Of a stretch of 44,675 nucleotides of DNA, positions 18,289 to 25,166 are shown piece by piece. The notes beneath the pieces were generated by a model. The model was not told the DNA's origin, searched no databases, and saw nothing but the letters and a program-made list of their open reading frames with translations. The stretch comes from Opitutales bacterium (GTDB lineage Bacteria > Verrucomicrobiota > Verrucomicrobiia > Opitutales > JABSRG01). Each line of letters starts with the position of its first letter. Positions within the stretch are counted from its first letter, which is position 1. Made by a program: the position numbers and the translations under genes. The DNA lies in contig JABSRG010000026.1 of the NCBI GenBank assembly GCA_013215165.1, positions 1-44,675 on the forward strand, in the 5' to 3' direction.

Positions 18289-18291
18289 TCA
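18289..18291 (-). other. In-frame TGA (TGG in paralogue) in DGR target 2
   Basis: The codon context is AGT-TGA-GAC-GCT-TGT here and AGT-TGG-GAC-GAT-TGT in the target 3 gene. There is no frameshift; the reading frames on both sides are in register (129 codons from 18606 to 18219). Confidence 0.85.
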
Positions 18292-18600
18292 ACTGAGAGA
18301 CGCCACCGGATGATCGGGCTTGCACTTAAAGTCACTGGCTCTGGACGGCAAATCGACTCTACTCATCTTGACGAGTGCGGCATAGTCCGCCTGCGTGACC
18401 GGCGTCTCCCCCAGCCAATAGTCATGACAAAGGCCGACCCAATGCCGGGGCTCTTCATCAGCACGTTCACCGCGCGCGCCCATGCGGAAACGCTGATCTT
18501 TCGCCGGGATGTGGTGAAAGACTAAGCACTGATGGTCATCTGTGGGCAAACGTAGCGGAGGCTGTTGTTTACGATTCTCGGGCTCCATGACTTCTAAAGG

Positions 18601-18714
18601 AGCCAAATGAATAATCCCATACCCACAAGGGTTTATCTTCTTTTTACACTGGAGAACCCTGCAAAAACGAGTAGCTCATGAAACCCTACCTGGCTTTCAG
18701 GAAATGACCCAGCC
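18601..18714. repeat. Duplicated leader of DGR target 2
   Basis: Nearly identical to 19983-20096 upstream of target 3 (offset 1382 bp, a few mismatches). Target genes 2 and 3 were therefore duplicated together with about 115 bp of 5' sequence, which should hold the promoter and ribosome-binding region. Confidence 0.82.
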
Positions 18715-18718
18715 CACA

Positions 18719-19080
18719 GGCAAAACCAGGCGGCGACGAAGCACCGCCCTCCATTTGGAGGGGCATGCTTCGTCATGACCCAAAGCCTAAACGATCCCAA
18801 AGCAAAACATTCGCGTCTATTCGCGTGCGTTCGCGGATCCCTAAAAGACCAAAAACCAGCCAGGAGACATATGAACACTCCAACGATCTCCTCTTTTAGC
18901 CGCAGAAAGCGCGGAAGTCCGCGGAAGCCTTTTTTTGGGAAAGCCATATCCCCCGATCTTCAAATTCCGCGTTTCTCTGCGTCTTCCGCGGCTCATTTAG
19001 AACCAGCTGCATGTAAACATACAACACCGCAGGCGGCGACGAAGGGCCGCCCTCCAGCGGCTTCCATGGTAGGTTCGCGT
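18719..19080. repeat. Intergenic repeat A, copy 2
   Basis: Contains CATTCGCGTCTATTCGCGTG, GCGGATCCCTAAAAGACC, CGCAGAAAGCGCGGAAGTCC, TTCCGCGGCTCATTTAGAAC and the hairpin-like GGCGGCGACGAAGG-GCCGCC. It separates DGR targets 2 and 3. Open frames across it are by-products of the repeat. Confidence 0.75.
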
Positions 19081-19085
19081 ATAGT

Positions 19086-19970
19086 TCAAAGTCGTTCAGG
19101 CGGATTTAGCACCGCCCAATTTGCGCCGGACGCTCCGGCATCTCCGCTTGCTGGCTGGTTTTCCACCGGACCGGAGGACAGGCAAAAGCGGAAGCCCCTG
19201 ATCCTGCTGCGAAAGCCAGGATGGTCCCTGAATCGGAAAGCGGAGCGGCAGTCCCCGGCTGAGTTGAACCACGAGCCGCCCCGGGGAACCCGACGCGCGT
19301 TCGCTTGGCCAGTCTCGTCAGCAATCGCGTTATCCTTCTGGAAGCCGCGATTCCGATAGGCCCCGATTTCAAACAAGTCTACACCCCAATCATCTTGGCA
19401 CCATTCCCACACATTCCCATGCATGTCCCACAAGCCGAAGGCATTGGGACGCTTTGTTGCGGACCGTACTGGATGCGTACTGATTCCGGAATTTTCATCA
19501 TACCATCCAGCATCAGACAGCGCCGCAGCACCGTCGCCGGCATAGTAGTCGGTGTCTGTCCCCGCGCGGCAGGCGTACTCCCACTCCGCTTCTGTCGGCA
19601 AGCGCAGGTGTAGGCCCTCAGGCAGATTCCAGTTTGCACGCAGGCCGGTGAGTAACTGCTGACAATCGTCCCAACTGACAGACTCCACCGGGTGGTCTGG
19701 CTTGTTCTTAAAATCGCTGGGGGCGGAGTCTAATTCGACTCTACTCATCTTGGCGAGTGCGGCATAGTGCGCCTGCGTGACCGGCGTCTCTCCCAGCCAA
19801 TAATCATGACGGAAGCCGACCCAATGCCGGGGCTCTTCATTGGCATGCTCTCCCCGCGCGCCCATACGGAAACGCTGATCTTTCGCCGGGATGTGGTGAA
19901 AGACCAGGCACTGATGATCATCTATAGGCAAACGTAGCGGAGGCTGTTGTTTACTATTCTCGGGCTCCAT
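19086..19970 (-). CDS. DGR target 3: FGE-sulfatase-fold variable protein
   Basis: An intact 294-residue FGE/SUMF1-family protein. Seen: FRMGARGEHANEEPRHWV (about 35-55), ETPVTQAHYAALAK, a DHPVESVSWDDC block, LRLPTEAEWEYACRAG, RPNAFGLWDMHGNVWEWC and the C-terminal RGGSWFNSAGDCRSAFRF...GFRFCLSSG with VR3. It would present a C-type-lectin-like fold whose binding face is rewritten by the RT. The frame also offers a TTG at 19988; I prefer the ATG at 19970 (MEPENSKQQP). It is the first minus-strand gene, divergent from the SLOG-like membrane protein with about 145 bp between, so the two may share a control region. Confidence 0.88.
   Translation of the reverse strand: MEPENSKQQPPLRLPIDDHQCLVFHHIPAKDQRFRMGARGEHANEEPRHWVGFRHDYWLGETPVTQAHYAALAKMSRVELDSAPSDFKNKPDHPVESVSWDDCQQLLTGLRANWNLPEGLHLRLPTEAEWEYACRAGTDTDYYAGDGAAALSDAGWYDENSGISTHPVRSATKRPNAFGLWDMHGNVWEWCQDDWGVDLFEIGAYRNRGFQKDNAIADETGQANARRVPRGGSWFNSAGDCRSAFRFRDHPGFRSRIRGFRFCLSSGPVENQPASGDAGASGANWAVLNPPERL
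19171..19300 (-). repeat. DGR variable repeat VR3
   Basis: About 130 bp alignable with the TR; the match ends at GCGCGT and diverges beyond it. I count 20 differences, 15 at template adenines and 5 at other bases. Variable positions read Arg, Pro, Phe, Ser, Gly, Asp, Phe, Phe, Asp, Phe, Ser and Ile. Confidence 0.92.
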
Positions 19971-19982
19971 GACTTCCAAAGG

Positions 19983-20096
19983 AGCCAAATGAATAATCCC
20001 ATACCCACAAGGGTTTATCTTCTTTTTACACTGGAGAACCCTGCAAAAACGAGTAGCTCATGAAATCCTACCTGGCTTTCAGGAAATAACCCAGCT
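19983..20096. repeat. Duplicated leader of DGR target 3
   Basis: Partner of 18601-18714. It also forms the 5' side of the divergent gene at 20116, so the promoter of one or both genes is expected here. Confidence 0.82.
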
Positions 20097-20115
20097 TGCT
20101 CGGTTCTTCTCTCAA

Positions 20116-22473
20116 ATGAAACACCCTAACCTGCATCCACCTTCTCAAGCGGAGGCTGCCCTGCCACGCATTGCGCTGCGTCTAGGCGTAGCCGGAAAAG
20201 GGGACCTCAGGGGCCTTTTGCCCAGGAGTCATGATCCTCTATCCCAAATCTTCACAGATATCTTCCAACAAATCGAAGGTTTCCTGTGCGCCATCCAGGA
20301 TGTCGACGACCCAGCCTGTCGGCGCAGTTGTATTGATTTTTTCGATAAAACCCAGAGGCCGGAACTGCGTCTGGTGTGCGGACTGGCCCAGGGCACCGAT
20401 GCCAAAGCTGTCGATGCCTTTATCCCAGATAGAACCGGCAGCAATCCCATTGAACGGACATTCCAAGCGGTGCTTCCGTTCAGCTATGCGGTCGATCCTT
20501 TTAGAACTCCCACCGATACGGACGACCCGAATGCAGGGATCGTGGACTACGATTTCTCTTTTGACTCTAGCACCAACGATGGTTTCGACCGGCGGTTGAA
20601 CGCGGCGGATATGCGTGTCGTGGCTGACGGCATCTTCGACCCCAAACCTGACGAGTATCCAGATTTGCCAGGCTGGGACGACTGGTTTGCCCAACATCAC
20701 CCTTCGGTCCTTGAGGCGATAAATCAGGCGGCAGACGATGAGCAGAGAGCGGAAGTCCTCAAAAAATTCTTCGAAAAGCTTAAAGGTGAGCAGACCGCAG
20801 ACCGAAAGCATATACGGAGTGTCCGCCGCCGGCGGGGCCATCGCTGTCAATCTGCCCTATTACTCCGGCAAATAGATATACTCATCGCAGCTGTAGATCC
20901 ATTCGATCGCGATCTTCCCGGCGGAACCTTGGAAACAATCCGCGCAGCGCAGAAACAAAAACTGCCGATACTCCTCATCTGTCTCAAGAGAACGGATACT
21001 TCTGATAACACCCCCCATCTGAAGTGGGTGCTCGAGGATGACGACCTAGAGGAGCTGCGCGTCCACAGCGTGGGCTCAGACGATGATGCCCGGCTGTCTA
21101 TGATGCGCTATCTGAGTAGCCTACTTACGAACGACCGGCAGTTCTACGACCGGCTCCAAGGAAATAAAGAGAGACACCCCAAAGCGGAGTACATCGCGCT
21201 CTTGAAAGATCTCTTCGAACCCCCGTATGGCCAAACGGTTTTGTTCAAACGCGAAAAGGGGACGATCCACAACTGGCTCTATGAGCAATTCAAGAAGGCT
21301 ACAACTGCCCCTGTGAGACCAAAGAAGCAGGAAGAGCGTAAAACCCAAGGAGGTGCGTCTGACGAGATCCCCTGCATAGCCCAAAACCGCAAAGCGATCA
21401 AGAAACTCAACGAGCACTACACGGGGCGCTACCGTGGTTCTTTTCTGCTCAATGCTATCTTTGTCATCTTGGCGCTAGCGGCAGCTGTCATACGAGAAAA
21501 CTTAGAGTCCGCAGACGTATCCCTGAACCAATATCTGGTCAGCGCTCAGATCATTTTCGTATCAGGCATTTTAATAAATTCCGTCGTGGCCAACGGAGGA
21601 TTCCGGATCTCAAAAAAGTGGGTGATCAAAAATTTCAAAGTGTTCTCCGCTCAGGAGGACGAGCCTAAGTTCAACCGGAGCTGGAACCGAAAGGCGATCC
21701 TCTCTAGGTATGTCATGGAGCGTATGCGCTCTCTGTTTTACCTACCGAGGCTCGGTCACCTGCGCCCGCCTTCAGTGACCAAGTCACGCAGTATGTCAAA
21801 CGATCTAGAGACCAGCGCTCTCGACTGGCTACTGTTGGCATGGATCCGTGAACTCAAGCCAACGGACATGCCAGGGAGGTTTAATAGTAGAGCCGTATTG
21901 CTTGCCGAGCCGACACATCTCAAATTCTGGCAAGCTGACCTGAAGGCCGCATTGAACAGAGTAAAGGATGCATGGATCAGCCACGAGACGAATGGACAGA
22001 CGGTGCACCACGCGAAGAATGCCGAAGAACAAGTTACCATGGATCGCTCGCTTCAGTTCGGCGTGACTGCCTTCAATGGATCGGCCATTTTAGCCCTGAG
22101 TGCTTTACTCGGATACATCACCATCGGCTATGATGCAAAAGAGCTCCCAGTTCTCCTCATCTTCGGAACCGTCCTGCCAGTGCTCGCAAGCATTCTCTCC
22201 ACCATCCGCTACTTAACCGAGGCCAGCAGGCTGTCGGAACGCTCAAAAAACATGGCCCTCTTCTTGAAAGATAAAGGATTAGAATTGGAGCGGCTGAATA
22301 CGGGTATTCACGAAGTGAAAGACATCCAGAGCGCAGGGGGTGAGCCAGCTATAGCCTTGATAGGCGGTCATACGCACTCGGCCTTAGACTCGGTGAGTCT
22401 CCTTGCGAGTGATATGATCGAAGAAGTGTCAGACTGGTCTGTCGTCTACCGAAAGGAAGTCGAAGACTCATGA
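20116..22473 (+). CDS. SLOG-like domain protein with four predicted membrane helices
   Basis: A 785-residue protein. The N-terminal 330 residues look like a Rossmann-type SLOG/LOG nucleotide-sensor domain: LRLGVAGKGDL (21-31), LRLVCGLAQGTDAKA (84-98), then IDILIAAVDPFDRDLPGGT and KLPILLICL. Two hydrophobic pairs follow: about 440-460 and 474-495, and about 656-680 and 690-712. A soluble region lies between. SLOG domains fused or linked to membrane modules are known in nucleotide-signal-dependent conflict systems, where they act as ligand-sensing membrane-perturbing effectors. That role is inferred from architecture. It is divergent from the DGR targets, starts with ATG at 20116 and is followed only by repeats. 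Confidence 0.65.
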   Translation: MKHPNLHPPSQAEAALPRIALRLGVAGKGDLRGLLPRSHDPLSQIFTDIFQQIEGFLCAIQDVDDPACRRSCIDFFDKTQRPELRLVCGLAQGTDAKAVDAFIPDRTGSNPIERTFQAVLPFSYAVDPFRTPTDTDDPNAGIVDYDFSFDSSTNDGFDRRLNAADMRVVADGIFDPKPDEYPDLPGWDDWFAQHHPSVLEAINQAADDEQRAEVLKKFFEKLKGEQTADRKHIRSVRRRRGHRCQSALLLRQIDILIAAVDPFDRDLPGGTLETIRAAQKQKLPILLICLKRTDTSDNTPHLKWVLEDDDLEELRVHSVGSDDDARLSMMRYLSSLLTNDRQFYDRLQGNKERHPKAEYIALLKDLFEPPYGQTVLFKREKGTIHNWLYEQFKKATTAPVRPKKQEERKTQGGASDEIPCIAQNRKAIKKLNEHYTGRYRGSFLLNAIFVILALAAAVIRENLESADVSLNQYLVSAQIIFVSGILINSVVANGGFRISKKWVIKNFKVFSAQEDEPKFNRSWNRKAILSRYVMERMRSLFYLPRLGHLRPPSVTKSRSMSNDLETSALDWLLLAWIRELKPTDMPGRFNSRAVLLAEPTHLKFWQADLKAALNRVKDAWISHETNGQTVHHAKNAEEQVTMDRSLQFGVTAFNGSAILALSALLGYITIGYDAKELPVLLIFGTVLPVLASILSTIRYLTEASRLSERSKNMALFLKDKGLELERLNTGIHEVKDIQSAGGEPAIALIGGHTHSALDSVSLLASDMIEEVSDWSVVYRKEVEDS

Positions 22474-22483
22474 GCGCGGCTCG

Positions 22484-22862
22484 TATCCCAGCAAAACAGC
22501 CGCGATCCCAAAGCAAAACATGCGCGTCTATTCGCGTGCATTAGCGGATCCCTAAAGGATGAAACCCAGCCAGGAGACATATAAACTACTCCAACGATCT
22601 CTTTTTTAGCCGCAGAAAGCGCGGAAATCCGCGGAAGCCTTTTTTGAGAAGCCACACCCTCGATTCTCAAATTCCGCGCTTTTCTGCGTCTTCCGCGGCT
22701 CATTTAGAACCAGCTGCATTCGAATATACAACACCGCAGGCGGCGACGAAGCACCGCCCTCCATTTGGAGGGACATCCTTCGTCATGACCCAGCGCCTAA
22801 ACGATTCCAAAGCAAAACATTCGCGTCTATTCGCGTGCATTCGCGGATTCCTAAAAGATAAG
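22484..22862. repeat. Intergenic repeat A, copy 3 (one full and one partial unit)
   Basis: A full unit (22487-22760) is followed by a second start module (TTCGCGTCTATTCGCGTGCA near 22820). The GGCGGCGACGAAGCACCGCC hairpin lies between them. No gene. Confidence 0.75.
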
Positions 22863-22875
22863 CTTGTTGAATAGC

Positions 22876-23013
22876 TCACTCGCCCGCCAGACGCTGATCC
22901 ATTTCTTCCAGAGACACCCATTGGGTATTCGGAGAATCCAAAATCTCGGCGATTTTCATTTTTCGCTCAGAATCTTGTTGGCGCACAAGTTGAAGAATAA
23001 ATGCTGAAAGCTC
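22876..23013 (-). pseudogene. Remnant of a small (antitoxin-like?) protein
   Basis: An open stretch of 45 codons ending MKIAEILDSPNTQWVSLEE and MDQRLAGE before a stop at 22876-22878. A TAG directly precedes its first codon, so the N-terminus is missing. An ATG at the MKIAEI position would give only 27 residues. It resembles the C-terminal end of short regulatory or antitoxin-like proteins common in Verrucomicrobia; the identification is weak. The rest of 23014-23090 shows nothing. Confidence 0.3.
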
Positions 23014-23090
23014 CTAAACACCCCGGCCAGTATCAACCGGCCTGTCGGCTACCCACAGGTACCCGTCGCCGTGCTGAACGTTGAAACGTT

Positions 23091-25166
23091 TCACTCAAAC
23101 GCACGGGAGGCACTCCACATCTCTACGACCTTTGAGCGTTCGACATCACTCAACCGAGGATCGGCTTCTATGCTGGATAGAACCTCTGGTGGTCCCTCCT
23201 GAATCAAGGCGCTAAAGGCCCGCTCAATACCGCGCAACCGCATTCCGCTGTCCGGATCTATCTCAAGAGCTAAATCAAAGGCTTTTTCAGGATCTGTGTG
23301 GCCGAACGTATCGATAAATGTTCGACGGATGCGGTCTTTGTCATGGGTTTCACTGAACGATTCCAACCAGTCGTCGTAAGCTTCTGGCTGACGATCCAGT
23401 AGAACACGCGTCACGCCATCCAGTGAAGCATTCCGAGCTTTTAAATCGGCGTTTCGTACCGAACGCTCAGCAACATCAAAATGAAGACGCGCCAAGCTCT
23501 CGAAGTAATTCCGCACAGCATACCAAGTCCGCCCGCCAGGTTTCAACATTGGGATAACCTCATCGATGAGCGCATCCGGATTATCCAGCATAACGCGCGG
23601 TCCTAACAAGACGCGACCTGTGTTTTCGGCGATTAATTCTGGCCCCATCCAGTCAAACCATTCCTGAACCCCCTCGACATCCAGGTTTTCGATGGCACGC
23701 GGATGGTAAGTGATGCCTCGGAACTGCTCAGGCATTGCGTAAGCTGCCTGAAGTGCCTCTTCGCCACTCAGCCCAGCCAGGGTGCTAAAAAAGGTCCGGA
23801 CCAGCTTGCGGTTGCCTGGATCACTAGGCTGGTCGTCTAACCAGGACACCATAGCCATAGGATCGCGGTCCGCGGCGATACGCGCTATCTCTAGCAGTGC
23901 TCTTTGCGCAGCCTCAGGCGACTCCAGCTGCGAGGCTGCTCGGAGGCTAAACGCGATATCATGATGGGCACTGGAGGACAAAAATGCGGCGTGGGCAGTA
24001 GGCCATATAAACTCTGGGGCATCATTCTCGATCCAGTGCAATGCCGCCGCTGCATCCTCCGTCGACCATTTCTTCACCAACGCGTAAATCGGATCTGTGG
24101 AATCAGACGTCGACAAATATGCCGAGAATTTCTCGTAGACCGGGATCAAAGCATCGATGGCTATCCTGTGTTGCCTCTCGGGAACGCCTCTGTAGAAAAG
24201 CACGGGGTTGACCTTAGCTATGCGCTGCAGGTCGAATGTGTGGGCATACTGATACCAAGCTGTCACGTCGTCACTCTGCCACGCTGCAACAATCCGTTTT
24301 TCGAGGGAAAAGCGCTGCTTTTCACTAGGCAAGAATACCTCAGCAGCCTCGAAGGCTATGGCGAAGTCTTCCTTTGCCATGCGATGTACGAGGCGCTCGG
24401 CTGCCCGTTTAGGATCCTTCACACCGTCGAGCAATTCCAACAACTGAGACGGATCGTCCAAAAAGATCTCTATAACAAACTCGGTGCGTATTTGCGCCAG
24501 AGCCTTGCCCTTTGCTTCAAGATCGTCGCTTTTCTCGATAAAGTAAGCCGCAGCACGTAAAGCAGTTTGAGCATCTGGCGCGCGCGCGATCCCTCTCCAG
24601 AGCTGGGGACCATCTTGGTTTAAGGCAAGATTCGCCGCCCGCGCAAATGCGATCTCTGGGTGGTGAATCATCAGATTCTGGCTGATTTGATTCGAAAGGC
24701 TGGGCAGGTCTCGATCTACCCAGGCAATCGCCTCTGAATGCACGACTGGATCGAGTCCTATTTCCATCAATGCCCTCAATCCGCGTTGCGCCACGCCATA
24801 CAAACGATCTGGCGAGGGCAATTCCATGAGCCGAGAAAAGTTGTCTGGTTTTTCACCCAGGGAGCGTATAAAGGCTTCTTCAATCCAATTTTTGGCACGA
24901 GGAAATGCCTGAACGAGCATAGAGTGATAAAGGGCGAGCAGCGTATCGGGCTCATCCACCGCCATGATAGACATCTCTACCAGGAGCGCATCTTCCACAA
25001 TAGCGCGCTCCAGTCGATCTTGAGAACTCAAGCGCTCGAAATGCTCCTGCCAGACGGCTAAATGGTGCTCAACAATCTCGGAGCCGATCTGCCCGTGAGA
25101 TTCCGCGCCGAAACCCGCCAGCAAGGTCCCTACAATCCAACTTACACTCTGCTTCCAACCAGTCAT
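23091..25166 (-). CDS. Large exported helical-repeat protein, unknown function
   Basis: A 691-residue protein with an N-terminal signal-like segment (WKQSVSWIVGTLLAGFGAES). The rest is helical with recurring short blocks such as DPMAMVSWLDDQP, DPEKAFDLALEID and RALLEIARIAADRDP, which look like degenerate TPR/Sel1-like superhelical repeats. I recognise no enzyme motif. Its start ATG overlaps the stop of the upstream lipoprotein gene by four bases (25163-25166), and the two proteins share the DPxxA..W repeat style, so they are probably a co-translated paralogous pair at the cell envelope. Similar large repeat proteins appear frequent in Verrucomicrobiota. Confidence 0.65.
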   Translation of the reverse strand: MTGWKQSVSWIVGTLLAGFGAESHGQIGSEIVEHHLAVWQEHFERLSSQDRLERAIVEDALLVEMSIMAVDEPDTLLALYHSMLVQAFPRAKNWIEEAFIRSLGEKPDNFSRLMELPSPDRLYGVAQRGLRALMEIGLDPVVHSEAIAWVDRDLPSLSNQISQNLMIHHPEIAFARAANLALNQDGPQLWRGIARAPDAQTALRAAAYFIEKSDDLEAKGKALAQIRTEFVIEIFLDDPSQLLELLDGVKDPKRAAERLVHRMAKEDFAIAFEAAEVFLPSEKQRFSLEKRIVAAWQSDDVTAWYQYAHTFDLQRIAKVNPVLFYRGVPERQHRIAIDALIPVYEKFSAYLSTSDSTDPIYALVKKWSTEDAAAALHWIENDAPEFIWPTAHAAFLSSSAHHDIAFSLRAASQLESPEAAQRALLEIARIAADRDPMAMVSWLDDQPSDPGNRKLVRTFFSTLAGLSGEEALQAAYAMPEQFRGITYHPRAIENLDVEGVQEWFDWMGPELIAENTGRVLLGPRVMLDNPDALIDEVIPMLKPGGRTWYAVRNYFESLARLHFDVAERSVRNADLKARNASLDGVTRVLLDRQPEAYDDWLESFSETHDKDRIRRTFIDTFGHTDPEKAFDLALEIDPDSGMRLRGIERAFSALIQEGPPEVLSSIEADPRLSDVERSKVVEMWSASRAFE

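Larger units (their letters stand above)
17620..18588 (-). pseudogene. DGR target 2: FGE-fold variable protein interrupted by in-frame TGA
   Basis: A close paralogue of the gene at 19086-19970 (MEPENRKQQPPLRLP start, ETPVTQADYAALVKMSR, then LPTEAEWEYACRAGTDTDYY and WDMHGNVWEWCQDAWY). The frame is continuous from 18588 to 17620, but codon TGA at 18289-18291 replaces the TGG (Trp in SWDDCQQ) of the paralogue, so full-length protein needs readthrough, reversion or restart. The downstream part can begin at the TTG at 18219. Everything after the stop, including VR2 and a tail of about 60 residues, is intact. Its stop overlaps the RT start (ATGA), so translation through its 3' end probably matters for RT expression. 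A sequencing error is an alternative. Confidence 0.85.

Noticed and set aside
18775-19359. 194-residue plus-strand ORF
   Set aside because: It reads through repeat A and then antisense to target 3; similar peptides appear at every repeat A copy, so it is an artefact.
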